This document shows, one piece after another, positions 32,453 to 43,539 of a stretch of DNA of 64,000 nt (position 1 is the first letter of the stretch; each line of letters begins with the position of its first letter). Location of the stretch: contig JAUCZK010000007.1 of the NCBI GenBank assembly GCA_030373145.1, positions 49,400-113,399 on the forward strand, written 5' to 3'. This stretch comes from Cyanobium sp. CZS48M. GTDB taxonomy: Bacteria; Cyanobacteriota; Cyanobacteriia; PCC-6307; Cyanobiaceae. The notes under the pieces were generated by a model that ran no database searches, had not been told where the DNA came from, and saw only the letters and a program-made list of their open reading frames with translations. Both the position numbers and the translations under genes were made by a program.

Positions 32453-32456
<4 letters not shown>
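31026..32456 (+). CDS. argH: Argininosuccinate lyase
   Basis: ArgH cleaves argininosuccinate to arginine and fumarate, the last arginine step. The 476-residue length is typical. Seen: [11 protein letters not shown] near residue 114, HTHLQ-type [10 protein letters not shown] near 160, and the superfamily signature [12 protein letters not shown] near 284. ATG 31026. Its TAG stop overlaps the stop of the convergent dusA, both reading the palindrome CTAG at 32453-32456. Confidence 0.97.
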
Positions 32457-33463
<1,007 letters not shown>

Positions 33464-33469
33464 CCGCCC

Positions 33470-34795
33470 ATGCTGCCTGTCGACTGGTCCCTGGTGGTCG
33501 CCGGGGGTGGGCCCGCCGGCTACATGGCGGCCATCACCGCCGCGGAGCAGGGGCTGGCGGGAGTGCTGCTGCTGGAGGCCACCCCCCAGCCGCTGGGCAA
33601 GGTGCTGATCAGCGGCGGCGGGCGCTGCAATGTCACCCATGCCTGCTGGGATCCCCTAGCCCTGGTGGGGCATTACCCCCGGGGGTCGAGGGCCCTGCGC
33701 GGGCCGTTCAGCCGCTTCGCACCCGGCGACTGTCTGGCCTGGTTTGCCGAGCGGGGACTGGATCTGGTGGAGGAACCCGACGGCCGCCTCTTTCCCCGCA
33801 GCAACCGCTCCAGCAGCGTGGTGGCTGTACTTGAAGCGGCCGCCGCCGCCGCCGGGGTGACCGTCTGGAGGGGGGCCTCCCTGCGCCAGGTGGAGCCGTG
33901 CGAGGGGTGTGGATTCAACCTGCGGTTGCGCCTGTCACCGGGACTGGCCCCTGCTGGGGCTTCCAGCCACCTCAGCGCCGCCCGCCTGCTGCTGGCCACG
34001 GGTGGCCATCCCAGCGGCCGCCAGCTGGCCAGCCAGTTGGGCCATGGCGTGGTGGCGCCGGTGCCATCCCTGTTCACCCTGGCCCTGGAGGCCAACCCCC
34101 TGGCCGCCCTGCGCGGGGTGGTGATGGATCCGGTGGGACTGGAGCTGCGGCTGCCCTCCGGGCGTTTTCGCGAGCGAGGACCACTGCTGATCACCGGCTG
34201 GGGGGTGAGTGGTCCGGCCACCCTGAGGCTCACCGCCTTTGCGGCCCGGGCGCTGAAGGAGTGCGGGTACCGCGGTGAGCTGCGCATCGACTGGAGCGGC
34301 GGCAGCAGCGCCGAGGAGCTCAGCCAGCTCTTCTCGGCCGCCCGCAGCGAGCAGGCCCGCCGCCAATTGCTCAATGCCCGCCCCTGGCCCGAGCTCAGCC
34401 GCCGGCTCTGGATTCACCTGCTGGAGCACCATGGGGTGGCCCCCGATCAGCGCTGGGCCGACCTGCGCCGGCGCGACGAGGACAGGCTGCTGGGCGCCCT
34501 GCGCTCCAGCACCTACGCGGTGGGTGGCCGCGGCCCCTTTGGCGAGGAATTCGTCACGGCCGGCGGCGTCACCCTGGGGGAGGTGAACCTGGCCACGATG
34601 GAGAGCCGAAAGCAGCCGGGCCTCTATTTCGCCGGTGAGCTGCTCGATGTGGACGGGGTTACCGGCGGCTTCAACTTCCAGCACTGCTGGACCAGCGGCT
34701 GGCTGGCCGGAGGCGCCATCGCCCAGGCCGCCCGGGAGGGATTGGCAGTGGCTGGGCGTTCAGCGGATCTTGTCGAAGACGGAGAACATCGGTAG
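33470..34795 (+). CDS. HI0933/BaiN-family FAD-dependent oxidoreductase
   Basis: A 441-residue flavoprotein. The Rossmann loop VVAGGGPAGYMAAI sits at residues 9-22, GGGRCNVTHA near 47, and the family-specific end GLYFAGELLDVDGVTGGFNFQHCWTSG near 385-410. Annotated relatives are called aminoacetone oxidase-like or BaiN; the true substrate is unknown. The start lies 6 bp from the divergent dusA start. The 3' end overlaps the end of the convergent pilC gene by 36 bp. Confidence 0.87.
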   Translation: MLPVDWSLVVAGGGPAGYMAAITAAEQGLAGVLLLEATPQPLGKVLISGGGRCNVTHACWDPLALVGHYPRGSRALRGPFSRFAPGDCLAWFAERGLDLVEEPDGRLFPRSNRSSSVVAVLEAAAAAAGVTVWRGASLRQVEPCEGCGFNLRLRLSPGLAPAGASSHLSAARLLLATGGHPSGRQLASQLGHGVVAPVPSLFTLALEANPLAALRGVVMDPVGLELRLPSGRFRERGPLLITGWGVSGPATLRLTAFAARALKECGYRGELRIDWSGGSSAEELSQLFSAARSEQARRQLLNARPWPELSRRLWIHLLEHHGVAPDQRWADLRRRDEDRLLGALRSSTYAVGGRGPFGEEFVTAGGVTLGEVNLATMESRKQPGLYFAGELLDVDGVTGGFNFQHCWTSGWLAGGAIAQAAREGLAVAGRSADLVEDGEHR

Positions 34796-36016
34796 GTACA
34801 TGGCCACGAGAATGGCCCCCACGATGATGCCGACGAGCACGATCATGATCGGCTCCAGCAACGAGGTGAGTGCCTTCACGGCCACTTCCACCTCATCTTC
34901 GTAGAAGTCGGCCACCTTGGAGAGCATGGCATCCATTTCCCCGGTTTCTTCGCCAATGGCCAGCATGCTGAGGGCCATTTCCGGAAAGACGTTCTTACGG
35001 GCGAGGGCCACACTCACAGGTATGCCATCTTGAATCTCCACTCGGCAGTCCTCGATTGCATCGGCAAAGATTGAATTGCTTGAGGTGTCTCGAACAATTT
35101 CCAGACTCATCAGAATCGGCACACCGGCTTTGCTCAGTGAACTGAAGGTTCGACAGAACTGGGCTGTTTCAGTTTTCTGGATCAGATCACCGAATAGAGG
35201 AATCTTCAGGACGAAGCCATCAACCCTGCGCTTGCCCACAGGCGTTTTGTAGAAGCCGATGAACAGCCATCCGGCCAGAATCAGAAAGGCGATCAGGACC
35301 AGGGAGAAAGCCGAGCGCAGCAGCGCGCTCAGATTCACCATCATCTGGGTGAAAACCGGCAGCTCCGCACCCAGCTGCTCAAAGATGCCGGCAAAGGTAG
35401 GGATCAGAAAAATCGTCATGCCGAGGAACACGGCAATGGCGATCAGCAGCACGATCACCGGATAGGCCATGGCCCCCTTGATCTGATTCTGGAGCTTGGC
35501 GTTCTGCTCCAGCAACAGGGCGAGCCGTTTGAGGGTTTGATCGAGAACCCCGCCGAGTTCACCGGCTTCGACCATGGCAATGGTGATTCGATCGAAGACC
35601 TTGGGCCAGCGGCGCATCGCCACCCCAAGGCTCACCCCCTGGCTCACATCGCTGGCGACGGCTTCGAGGGCTTGCCGGAACATCGGCTTCTTCTGTTGCC
35701 TGGCCACCAGGGTGAGGCCGCGCATGATCGGCACCCCTGAATCCACCAGTGCGGAGAGCTTGCTGGCGAACAGCGCTTTCTCGCGGACGTTCGGCCTGGC
35801 CTGAAACAGCGTCCCCAGATCCCGGCTGACCCCACTGGTGCGCCCCTGGTGGCCGCTCGCCGGCAGCGACGGGCTTGAATCCAGTGGCAGCAAGGAGCTG
35901 GCGGCAATGCCCCGTTGGCGCAGGTTACGTTTGGCACTGGCCAGATCGGGGGCCTCCAGCTGGATCAGCTTCTGCTGGCCCCGTCGGTTCGTGTACGTGG
36001 CCCTGAAGGCAGGCAT
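34760..36016 (-). CDS. pilC: Type IV pilus inner-membrane platform protein PilC
   Basis: PilC is the membrane platform on which the PilB and PilT motors act. The 418-residue protein has two GspF/PilC domains: residues about 70-195 (SKLSALVDSGVPI...) and 280-400 (CRTFSSLSKAGVPIL...), with transmembrane helices near 175-200, 225-250 and 385-408. ATG 36016. It is the last gene of pilB-pilT-pilC, 13 bp after pilT. Its 3' end overlaps the HI0933-type gene on the other strand. Confidence 0.95.
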   Translation of the reverse strand: MPAFRATYTNRRGQQKLIQLEAPDLASAKRNLRQRGIAASSLLPLDSSPSLPASGHQGRTSGVSRDLGTLFQARPNVREKALFASKLSALVDSGVPIMRGLTLVARQQKKPMFRQALEAVASDVSQGVSLGVAMRRWPKVFDRITIAMVEAGELGGVLDQTLKRLALLLEQNAKLQNQIKGAMAYPVIVLLIAIAVFLGMTIFLIPTFAGIFEQLGAELPVFTQMMVNLSALLRSAFSLVLIAFLILAGWLFIGFYKTPVGKRRVDGFVLKIPLFGDLIQKTETAQFCRTFSSLSKAGVPILMSLEIVRDTSSNSIFADAIEDCRVEIQDGIPVSVALARKNVFPEMALSMLAIGEETGEMDAMLSKVADFYEDEVEVAVKALTSLLEPIMIVLVGIIVGAILVAMYLPMFSVFDKIR

Positions 36017-36029
36017 GTTGAACCCTGAT

Positions 36030-37109
36030 TCAGAGCGAATGGCCCAGCAGCCGGTTCAACTCGTCTGGCTTGGTGGAATGGGTGCGAGCTTCGTCCAGGG
36101 CGATGTCTCCCTGCTTGACCATGTCGGCCAGGGCTTTCTCCAGGGTCTGCATGCCCAGCTGACCGCCGGTCTGAATCTGCGAATAGATCTGGGCTGTTTT
36201 CGCCTCACGGATCAGATTGGCCAGGGCCGGGGTGTTGATCATGATCTCCTGGGCCATCACCCGGCCATAGCTGTGGCTGGAGGGTGAACTTCTTCGGCAG
36301 AGCGTCTGGGCGAAGATCGCCGCCAGGCTGCTGCTGAGCTGGGTACGGATCTGCGACTGCTGGCCCGCCGGGAACACGTCCACCATCCGATCCACGGTCT
36401 GGGCGGCGGAGCTGGTGTGCAGGGTGGCGAACACCAGGTGGCCGGTTTCAGCGGCGGTGATGGCCAGTTGAATTGTTTCCAGATCGCGCATTTCTCCCAC
36501 CAGAATCACATCGGGATCCTCGCGCAAGGCCGCCCGTAGGGCATTGCCGAAACTTTTGGTGTCTTCGTTGAGCTGACGTTGGTGGATCAGGCTCTTGTCA
36601 TTAGTGTAGGTGAACTCGATCGGATCCTCGATCGTGATGATGTGCTCGGCCCGGCTGTGGTTGATGTGATCCAGCAGCGAGGCCAGGGTGGTGCTCTTGC
36701 CTGATCCGGTCGGCCCCGTCACCAGCACCAGCCCTGAAGGCCGCTTGGTGATGTCCACCACCACCGGAGGCAGGCCCAGTTCCTGGGGGGTGGGTACTTT
36801 GCTGTTCAGAGCCCGCATCGAGGCGGCGTAGGTGCCGCGCTGGCTGAAGACGTTGATGCGGAAGCGGGCCAGGCCGCGCAGTCCGTAGGAGCAATCCAGT
36901 TCCCAGGTCTGCTCCAGTTGCGTGCGCTGGGAGTTGCTGAGAAGCGAGAAGATCATGCGGCTGCAGGATTCCTCGCTCAGGACCTGCTCCCGCATCGGCC
37001 TGAGTTCTCCGTTGAAGCGCCCGTAAGGTTGATGGCCGGCCGAGAGGTGAAGGTCGCTGCCCTTCTGCTCCACCAGCTCTTCCATCAACTCCTCGATCTG
37101 GAGCTCCAT
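36030..37109 (-). CDS. pilT: Type IV pilus retraction ATPase PilT
   Basis: PilT is the hexameric motor that pulls pili back, driving twitching motility and DNA uptake. The 359-residue product starts MELQIEELMEELVEQKGSDL. Walker [16 protein letters not shown] lies near residue 133, the Asp box IEDPIEF, Walker B LVGEMRD and the His box HLVFATLHTSSA follow. A longer frame upstream (to 37205) is rejected because it would overlap pilB; ATG 37109 leaves 56 bp. Confidence 0.95.
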   Translation of the reverse strand: MELQIEELMEELVEQKGSDLHLSAGHQPYGRFNGELRPMREQVLSEESCSRMIFSLLSNSQRTQLEQTWELDCSYGLRGLARFRINVFSQRGTYAASMRALNSKVPTPQELGLPPVVVDITKRPSGLVLVTGPTGSGKSTTLASLLDHINHSRAEHIITIEDPIEFTYTNDKSLIHQRQLNEDTKSFGNALRAALREDPDVILVGEMRDLETIQLAITAAETGHLVFATLHTSSAAQTVDRMVDVFPAGQQSQIRTQLSSSLAAIFAQTLCRRSSPSSHSYGRVMAQEIMINTPALANLIREAKTAQIYSQIQTGGQLGMQTLEKALADMVKQGDIALDEARTHSTKPDELNRLLGHSL

Positions 37110-37165
37110 CAAGGCTGTGCTGGATTCTTCTCGATTCTGAAGGCCGCCCCGGTGGCCCGCAACAC

Positions 37166-38974
37166 TCAGTGCCGGGGAGTCAGGCAGTAGGGGCACTCCA
37201 GCCATTCATCCCGCAGACCGGCGCCGCAGCCCTGGCAGGTCAGGGTGGTGAGTGCCTGGGCGCGCCGCTGGGATTCCAGTTCGGTGTCGGTGAGCAGCAT
37301 CCGCTCCACCTCCTCGAGGGTGGTCTGGCCGTGGCGCACCAGTTCCAGGCCATAGACCAGCAGGCTTTTCATGCCGGTCTCGATCGAAAGATTGCGGATC
37401 ACGTCAGTGCTGGCGCCCTTGGCGATGGCACTGGCGAGGTTGTCGTTGATCCTCAGCACTTCGTAGACGCCGATGCGGCCCTTGTAGCCCCGTCCCTGGC
37501 AGGTGGCACAGCTGCTGCCGTCGGCCCTGGGTCCCCGATTGGCTTTGTAAAAGGTGACCGATTGCTCCTGGCTGGCGAAGAGGCCGAAATGGCCCAGCTC
37601 TTCCTCCCCTGGGTGGTAGGGCACGCGGCACGACTCGCAGACCTTGCGCAGCAGCCGCTGGGAGACGATTCCGATCAGGGAGGCACTCACCATGAAGGGC
37701 TCGACGCCCATTTCGTTGAGCCGGGCGATGGCACTCGGGGCGTCGTTGCAGTGCAGGGTCGTGAGCACCAGGTGGCCGGTCAGGGCCGCCTCGATGGCGG
37801 TCTTGGCCGTTTCGCCATCGCGGGTTTCCCCCACCAGCAGCACGTCCGGGTCCTGGCGCATGAAGGCCCGCAGGGCGGTGCTGAAGTCGTAGCCCTTGTC
37901 GCGGTTCACCTGGGTCTGGGTGATGCCCTTGAGCATGTACTCGATCGGATCCTCGACCGTGGAGATGTTGATGCCGGGCTCGTTGCGCTCCGCCAGCAGG
38001 GAATAGAGCGTGGTCGACTTCCCAGACCCGGTGGGCCCCGTCACCAGCACCATCCCGAAGGGCCTCGAGCCCATCGATCGCACGGTGGCCAGGGCGGCGG
38101 GCTCGGTGATCAGCCGGTCGAGGCCCAGACGGGTGCTGCCGCTGTCGAGCAGACGCAGCACCACCTTCTCCCCCCAGCGGCCCGGCAGGGTGCTCACCCG
38201 CAGTTCGATCGTGCGGCCGCGGAACATCCGGCGGATGCGGCCGTCCTGGGGCATCCGCCGTTCGGCGATGTCCAGCTCCGCCATGATCTTGAAGCGCGAG
38301 GTGACCGCCGGTGCCAGGCTTTTGGGCAGGTGTTCGACCGGATGCAGCACACCGTCCTGGCGAAAGCGGATCCGCAGCCCGTCCTCCTCCGGCTCCACGT
38401 GGATGTCGCTCGACTCCGACTCCATCGCCTGGATCAGGATGCGGTTCACCAGGCTCACCACCGGTGAGGCATTGGAGGCCTTGAGGCTTGCCTCCAGGTC
38501 CAGTTCCTGCTCCTCGGCAGCGGGTGCCTCCTCCAGGCGGTCTTCCAGGCTGAGTCCCTCCAGCAGCGAGGGGCCGTTGGACTCGGAGGTCAGGGCGGTG
38601 TCCTCGCTAGGGCGATGGCGACGGTCGGCCATCTTCTGCTGCAGCGCTTCGCTGATCTCCTCCTGCAGCCCCAGGCGCAACTGCGGGGTGATGCCGTTGG
38701 CCAGCACCGCCTCCTCCAGTTGCTGGCGCTGCTGCGCCTGCCAGTGGCTGGGGATGGCGATCAAGAGCTGCTCCCCCTGGCGGGACAGGGGAAGGGCTAT
38801 CCACTCCCGCCAGCGCTCGGCGTCGATCGTGGGGCAGGATTCAGCGGCCCGCGGGTCGGCCAGCAGCAGCTCCTGGGGCAGCAGCAGCTTCTCGCCGCTG
38901 AGCAGCTCGGCCTCCAGCCGCCTGTGCTGGTGCGTTTCGGCAGCAGGGACCGGGCGTGTCAGCGAAAGAGTCAT
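37166..38974 (-). CDS. pilB: Type IV pilus assembly ATPase PilB
   Basis: PilB drives pilus extension. The 602-residue product has an N-terminal GspE/MshEN region, linker, and the ATPase core: Walker [16 protein letters not shown] near residue 310, [11 protein letters not shown], Walker [13 protein letters not shown] and LTTLHCNDA. The tetracysteine zinc site CESC...CATC lies near 445-490. A further C-terminal ribbon [18 protein letters not shown] ends the protein, which is unusual. The gene is divergent from grpE, about 100 bp away, and heads pilB-pilT-pilC. Confidence 0.95.
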   Translation of the reverse strand: MTLSLTRPVPAAETHQHRRLEAELLSGEKLLLPQELLLADPRAAESCPTIDAERWREWIALPLSRQGEQLLIAIPSHWQAQQRQQLEEAVLANGITPQLRLGLQEEISEALQQKMADRRHRPSEDTALTSESNGPSLLEGLSLEDRLEEAPAAEEQELDLEASLKASNASPVVSLVNRILIQAMESESSDIHVEPEEDGLRIRFRQDGVLHPVEHLPKSLAPAVTSRFKIMAELDIAERRMPQDGRIRRMFRGRTIELRVSTLPGRWGEKVVLRLLDSGSTRLGLDRLITEPAALATVRSMGSRPFGMVLVTGPTGSGKSTTLYSLLAERNEPGINISTVEDPIEYMLKGITQTQVNRDKGYDFSTALRAFMRQDPDVLLVGETRDGETAKTAIEAALTGHLVLTTLHCNDAPSAIARLNEMGVEPFMVSASLIGIVSQRLLRKVCESCRVPYHPGEEELGHFGLFASQEQSVTFYKANRGPRADGSSCATCQGRGYKGRIGVYEVLRINDNLASAIAKGASTDVIRNLSIETGMKSLLVYGLELVRHGQTTLEEVERMLLTDTELESQRRAQALTTLTCQGCGAGLRDEWLECPYCLTPRH

Positions 38975-39076
38975 GGCCGGGTGGGGGCCGAAGGGAGCAG
39001 GTGCGGGCTTCCGCCGCTTGTGGGAGGAGCCCGTCGACCAGCAACATGTTTAGGACCGAACGGCGTTGCAGTCAGC

Positions 39077-39793
39077 ATGAGCGGCGAAGCCACTCCCTTC
39101 CCCCAGGATCCCTCCGCCGAGGCGGATTCCCTGATTCAGGACCTTGATCAGTCGGGGGGGGACACTCCGGCTGACACCGGCCCCCAGGAGCCGGCCTCCA
39201 ATGATCCACAGGCCGCGGCCACTGCAGCGGCCGATGGGGACGGCGAGCCCCTGGCCCAGCGGCTGGCCGCGGAACTGGAGACCCTGCGGCGGGAGCACGA
39301 GACCATGCGCTCCCAATACATGCGCATCGCCGCCGACTTCGACAACTTCCGCAAGCGCCAGAGCCGCGATCAGGAGGACCTGCGCCTGCAGATCGCCTGC
39401 TCCACCCTCAGCGAGATCCTGCCGGTGGTCGACAACTTCGACCGCGCCCGCCAGCAGCTCGATCCCCAGAGCGAGGAGGCCCAGGCCCTGCACCGCAGCT
39501 ATCAGAACCTCTACAAGCAGCTGGTGGATGCTTTCAAGCAACTGGGGGTGGCCCCGATGCGGGTGGAGGGTGAACCCTTCGATCCCAACCTGCACGAAGC
39601 GGTGCTGCGCGAGCCCAGTGATCTGGTGAACGAGGACCTGGTGATCGAGGAACTCCAGCGCGGTTATCAGCTGAACGGGCGCGTGCTGCGCCATGCTCTG
39701 GTCAAAGTTTCGATGGGACCGGGCCCCGGGGCCTCGCAGGGGGCAGCGCCCCTGGCCCAGGACGGGACAGCGGGTGCTGAGGAATCCAGCTGA
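39077..39793 (+). CDS. grpE: Nucleotide exchange factor GrpE
   Basis: GrpE exchanges nucleotide on DnaK. The 238-residue product has an acidic disordered start, a long coiled coil (about residues 58-100) reaching [20 protein letters not shown], and the beta-wing block [17 protein letters not shown] near 172-188. ATG 39077 is preferred; the frame is open upstream but overlaps pilB. The TGA overlaps the dnaJ ATG by one base, so translation is coupled. Confidence 0.96.
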   Translation: MSGEATPFPQDPSAEADSLIQDLDQSGGDTPADTGPQEPASNDPQAAATAAADGDGEPLAQRLAAELETLRREHETMRSQYMRIAADFDNFRKRQSRDQEDLRLQIACSTLSEILPVVDNFDRARQQLDPQSEEAQALHRSYQNLYKQLVDAFKQLGVAPMRVEGEPFDPNLHEAVLREPSDLVNEDLVIEELQRGYQLNGRVLRHALVKVSMGPGPGASQGAAPLAQDGTAGAEESS

Positions 39794-40914
39794 TGGCCGA
39801 GTACTACGACCTGCTGGGGGTGTCCCGCGACGCGGATGCCGACACCCTCAAGCGGGCCTACCGACGCCTGGCCCGCCAGTACCACCCCGACATCAACAAG
39901 GAGCCCGGTGCGGAGGACCGCTTCAAGGAGATCGGTCGGGCCTATGAGGTGCTCAGTGATCCCCAGACCCGGGCCCGCTACGACCAGTTCGGTGAGGCGG
40001 GTGTCTCGGCTGCCGGCGCCCCCGACATGGGTGACATGGGCGGGTTCGCTGACCTCTTCGAGACCTTCTTCAGTGGTTTCGGTGGGGCCGCTGCTGGCGG
40101 TGGAGCTGGCGCTGGTCCCCGCCGCCGTGGTCCCCGTCAGGGGGACGATCTTCGCCTCGATCTGAGCATCAGCTTCAACGAAGCGGTCTTCGGCCAGGAG
40201 AAGGAGGTGCAGATCCGTCACCTGGAAACCTGCACCACCTGCCAGGGCAGCGGCGCCAAGAGCGGCAGCGGTCCCACCACCTGTGGCACCTGCGCTGGCC
40301 AGGGTCAGGTGCGCCGGGCCACCCGCACCCCCTTCGGCAGCTTCACCCAGGTGGCCCCCTGCCCCACCTGCGAGGGAAGCGGCCAGGTGATCGCCGATCC
40401 CTGTGGCGCCTGCGGCGGCCAGGGGGTGCAGCAGGTGCGCAAGAAGCTGCGCATCACCATCCCCGCCGGCGTCGACTCCGGCACCCGCCTGCGCGTGGCC
40501 GGTGAGGGCAATGCCGGCCAGAGGGGCGGCCCCGCCGGTGATCTCTACGTGTACCTGTTCGCTCAGGCCCACGACAAGCTGCGCCGCGATGGGATCCATA
40601 TCCACTCCGAGGTGGCGGTGAACTACCTCCAGGCCATCCTCGGCGACACCATCGAGGTGGACACGGTGGATGGAGCGGCCACCCTGGAGATTCCGGCGGG
40701 CACCCAACCGGGCACCACCCTCACCCTCAGCGGCAAGGGGATCCCCAAGTTGGGCAATCCGGTGGCCCGCGGCAACCACCTCTTCAACGTCAAGGTGCAG
40801 GTGCCCACCAAGCTCAGCAGCCACGAACGGGAGCTGCTGGAGGAGCTGGCTGGCCACCATTCCAGCAAGGACCATCCCCACAAGAGCGGCCTGTTCGGCG
40901 GGTTGTTCGGTTAG
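39793..40914 (+). CDS. dnaJ: Chaperone DnaJ (type I)
   Basis: DnaJ stimulates DnaK and binds unfolded clients. The 373-residue protein has the J domain with HPD in [10 protein letters not shown] near residue 35, a Gly-rich linker, four CxxCxGxG-type zinc motifs ([32 protein letters not shown]) near 146-216, and the C-terminal client domain. It starts on the last base of grpE. Confidence 0.97.
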   Translation: MAEYYDLLGVSRDADADTLKRAYRRLARQYHPDINKEPGAEDRFKEIGRAYEVLSDPQTRARYDQFGEAGVSAAGAPDMGDMGGFADLFETFFSGFGGAAAGGGAGAGPRRRGPRQGDDLRLDLSISFNEAVFGQEKEVQIRHLETCTTCQGSGAKSGSGPTTCGTCAGQGQVRRATRTPFGSFTQVAPCPTCEGSGQVIADPCGACGGQGVQQVRKKLRITIPAGVDSGTRLRVAGEGNAGQRGGPAGDLYVYLFAQAHDKLRRDGIHIHSEVAVNYLQAILGDTIEVDTVDGAATLEIPAGTQPGTTLTLSGKGIPKLGNPVARGNHLFNVKVQVPTKLSSHERELLEELAGHHSSKDHPHKSGLFGGLFG

Positions 40915-40929
40915 CGCCATGCCCTGCCT

Positions 40930-41250
40930 GTGACCTTCAGCCCTGCTTCGGGGTCTCCACCCAGGGAACCCGCCCGGCGGCTGGATCTGCGCGGCACCCC
41001 CTGCCCGCTCAACTTCATCCGCAGCCGGCTGGCGCTCGAGACGATCGCGGTCGGTGAGTGGCTGCAGCTCGACCTCGACACCGGTGAACCCGAGTGGATG
41101 GTGGCGGAGGGCCTCCGCCAGGAGGGTCACCTGGTTGTGCAGGGGCCTGCAGCCAGCGAGGACGCCAGGGTCGCTGGGGACGCCGAAGACCCCCAGATCG
41201 CCCAGGTCCAGGAGGGGGTCAGCTTGTGGATTCGCCGTCATGGGGGCTGA
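40930..41250 (+). CDS. TusA/SirA-like sulfur-carrier domain protein
   Basis: A 106-residue protein starting at GTG 40930. The CPxP-type signature is seen as LDLRGTPCPLNFIR (residues 18-31) with the reactive cysteine. The usual TusA fold follows to about residue 75, then an acidic tail. TusA relatives carry sulfur for tRNA thiolation or act in redox sulfur transfer; the partner here is unknown. It sits between dnaJ (15 bp) and rsgA, overlapping the rsgA start by 11 bp. Confidence 0.82.
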   Translation: MTFSPASGSPPREPARRLDLRGTPCPLNFIRSRLALETIAVGEWLQLDLDTGEPEWMVAEGLRQEGHLVVQGPAASEDARVAGDAEDPQIAQVQEGVSLWIRRHGG

Positions 41251-42241
41251 GGGCGAGGCCAGGGCTGAGGGGAGACAGCCAATGGTCCAGGGTCTGGTCA
41301 CCGCGATTCAGGCCAATTTCTGCCAGGTGAGCCTGGAGATTCCCGGCCCCGGTGGGCTGGAGCAGCTGCTCTGCACCCGGCGCAGCCGGCTGGGTCAGGC
41401 GGGTGCGCGCATCCACGTGGGCGATCGGGTGGGGCTGGAGGGCATCGACTGGCCGGCGGGCCGTGCCGCCGTTGGGGATCTGCTGCCGCGCACCAGCCTG
41501 CTGGGGCGCCCACCGGTGGCCAACTGCGACCGCATCGTGGTGGTCATCGCCATGGCCGAGCCCGAGCCGGATCCCGAGCAGCTCAGCCGTTTTCTGCTCA
41601 CCGCCGAGCACAGCGGCCAACCGGTGGAGGTGGTGTTCTCCAAGGCGGATCTGGTTCCGCCCGATCAACTCGAGAGCTGGCGGCAACGGGTGAGAACCTG
41701 GGGCTATGACCCGATCGCAGTCAGCACAGCCAGCGGCGATGGCTTGGCCCCCCTGAAGGAACGGTTGGCCCAGCCCGGCATCGCCGTGGTCTGCGGCCCC
41801 TCCGGGGTGGGCAAGAGCAGCCTGCTCAATGCCCTGGTGCCGGCCCTTGCACTGCGGGTCGGGATTGTCTCAGGACGGCTCCGGCGCGGACGCCACACCA
41901 CCCGCCACGTGGAGCTTTTCCCCCTGGCCCCCGGTGCCCTGATCGCCGACACCCCTGGCTTCAACCGGCCCGAGCTGCCCCGCGATCCCGCTGTGCTGCC
42001 GGCCCTGTTCCCGGAGATCGCCGCTGCCCTGCGGGACGGTCCCTGCCGCTTCAGCAACTGCCGGCACTGCGGTGATCCCGGCTGCCGGGTGGGCACCGCC
42101 TGGGACCGTTACGCCTACTACGCCGAGGGCCTGGCCGAGTTGCAGTTGGCCAGTGCCGCGGCCCTCGAGACCCGCCCCCAGCGACCCCCCAGCGGCCCCT
42201 CCCGCCGCCGTCAGCGTCAGCAGGAGCCTGATCTGGGCTGA
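41240..42241 (+). CDS. rsgA: Ribosome small subunit GTPase RsgA
   Basis: RsgA checks late 30S maturation using a circularly permuted GTPase. The 333-residue product has an OB-fold start, the G4 box SKAD before G1 GPSGVGKSSLLNAL (near residue 182), and G3 DTPGF. The C-terminal zinc site is CRFSNCRHCGDPGC. ATG 41240 overlaps the tusA-like gene; ATG 41282 (MVQGLV) is an alternative start without overlap. Confidence 0.95.
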   Translation: MGAEGEARAEGRQPMVQGLVTAIQANFCQVSLEIPGPGGLEQLLCTRRSRLGQAGARIHVGDRVGLEGIDWPAGRAAVGDLLPRTSLLGRPPVANCDRIVVVIAMAEPEPDPEQLSRFLLTAEHSGQPVEVVFSKADLVPPDQLESWRQRVRTWGYDPIAVSTASGDGLAPLKERLAQPGIAVVCGPSGVGKSSLLNALVPALALRVGIVSGRLRRGRHTTRHVELFPLAPGALIADTPGFNRPELPRDPAVLPALFPEIAAALRDGPCRFSNCRHCGDPGCRVGTAWDRYAYYAEGLAELQLASAAALETRPQRPPSGPSRRRQRQQEPDLG

Positions 42242-42264
42242 TCAGCGAAGAATCCCGGGCCGCC

Positions 42265-42600
42265 TCAGCCCCCCAGGCCGGGCAGGTTGAGGCCACCGGT
42301 GAGTTCCTCCATCCGCTCCTTCATCGTGCCGGTGGAGACGTCGTAGGCGGCCTTGAGGGCCTCAAGGGTGGCGGCCTCGGTGGCTTCGGCGCCATCGGCC
42401 AGCAGTTCGGGGGAGAGCCGCACCTTCAAGGGCTGCTGGTTGCCGGTCAGCCAGACGCTGGCGCGGCCATCGGCGCTGCTGCCCTCCAGTTCCATGGCGT
42501 CGAGCTCGTCCTGGAGCTTCTGGGCGTCCTGCTGGATCTGCTGGGCCTTGCGGAAGGCTTCGGTCAGCTGTCCGAAGTTGGGGAGTCCGAAGCCGGCCAT
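42265..42600 (-). CDS. YbaB/EbfC family nucleoid-associated protein
   Basis: A 111-residue DNA-binding dimer subunit of the YbaB/EbfC family. The N-terminal coiled coil [19 protein letters not shown] (residues 16-34) and the [19 protein letters not shown] core are typical. ATG 42600. It stands after rsgA in convergent orientation and directly downstream of murB on its own strand (21 bp). Confidence 0.92.
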   Translation of the reverse strand: MAGFGLPNFGQLTEAFRKAQQIQQDAQKLQDELDAMELEGSSADGRASVWLTGNQQPLKVRLSPELLADGAEATEAATLEALKAAYDVSTGTMKERMEELTGGLNLPGLGG

Positions 42601-42621
42601 GCAGGTATCAAGAGCGCTGGT

Positions 42622-43536
42622 TCAGGCTACGCCGCAAGGGAAGTCCCCCAGCCGCTTCACCTCGGTGTGCAGCTCGATGCCGTGGGCGCTGAAGACCCGC
42701 TGCTGCACCAGCCGGATCAGTTGCTCGATGTCGGCGGCAGAGGCGCCGCCGGTGTTGACGATGAAATTGGCGTGGATCGGCGAGACCATGGCCCCTCCGA
42801 GAGCCAGACCCTTGAGTCCCAGCTGCTCGATCAACTGGCCGGCCTTGCGCGGTTCCGGGTTGCGGAACACGCTGCCGCAGCTGGGCTGCTGGTAGGGCTG
42901 GCTGCTGGTGCGGCTGGAGAGGTTGGCGCTGGTGCGCCGGCTGATCTCGGCTGGATCATGGCCCGAGCTGAGGCGGAACCGGGCCGAGAGCACCAGCAGG
43001 GGTTCCGCCTGCAGGCGGCTGTGGCGATAGGCGAACTCCAGCTCGCTGGCCTGCAGCACGAAGGGGCCATCCCCCCGGCCGGGATCCAGCACGGTCACCT
43101 CCTGGAGCCAGTCCGCCGTGCAGCCCCCCTGGGCACCGGCGTTCATCACGGCGGCACCGCCCACGGTGCCGGGGATGCCCACCGCCCACTCCAGGCCGCT
43201 CAGACCCGCGCGGGCTGCCTTGCGCGCCAGAGTCGGGATCGGTTCGCCAGCCTGGGCCTCCACCAGCCCGCTGGCCGCATCGATCACGCTGCCCTGCAGC
43301 CTGCGGTTGCAGAGGGTGAGGCCGGCCAGGCCGCCGTCGCTCACCAGCAGGTTGGAGCCGGCTCCGATCAGACGCAGGGGCAGGTTTTCGGTCAAGGCCC
43401 AGCGGGCCAGGGCCACCAGTTCCTCGCCACTGGCCGGCTCCGCAAACCATTCCGCCGGCCCACCCACTTTCCAGGTGGTGTAGTCGGCCAGGGAGATCTG
43501 GCTCAGGGTTCGTTCGTGGGCCGGAGTGACGGGCAC
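42622..43536 (-). CDS. murB: UDP-N-acetylenolpyruvoylglucosamine reductase MurB
   Basis: MurB reduces enolpyruvyl-UDP-GlcNAc to UDP-MurNAc with NADPH and FAD. The 304-residue protein is of the shorter type. Seen: the FAD loop [32 protein letters not shown] near residue 120, and the catalytic serine in [10 protein letters not shown] near 220. Start GTG 43536, only 3 bp after the murC stop, so translational coupling is likely. Confidence 0.96.
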   Translation of the reverse strand: MPVTPAHERTLSQISLADYTTWKVGGPAEWFAEPASGEELVALARWALTENLPLRLIGAGSNLLVSDGGLAGLTLCNRRLQGSVIDAASGLVEAQAGEPIPTLARKAARAGLSGLEWAVGIPGTVGGAAVMNAGAQGGCTADWLQEVTVLDPGRGDGPFVLQASELEFAYRHSRLQAEPLLVLSARFRLSSGHDPAEISRRTSANLSSRTSSQPYQQPSCGSVFRNPEPRKAGQLIEQLGLKGLALGGAMVSPIHANFIVNTGGASAADIEQLIRLVQQRVFSAHGIELHTEVKRLGDFPCGVA

Positions 43537-43539
43537 CGC

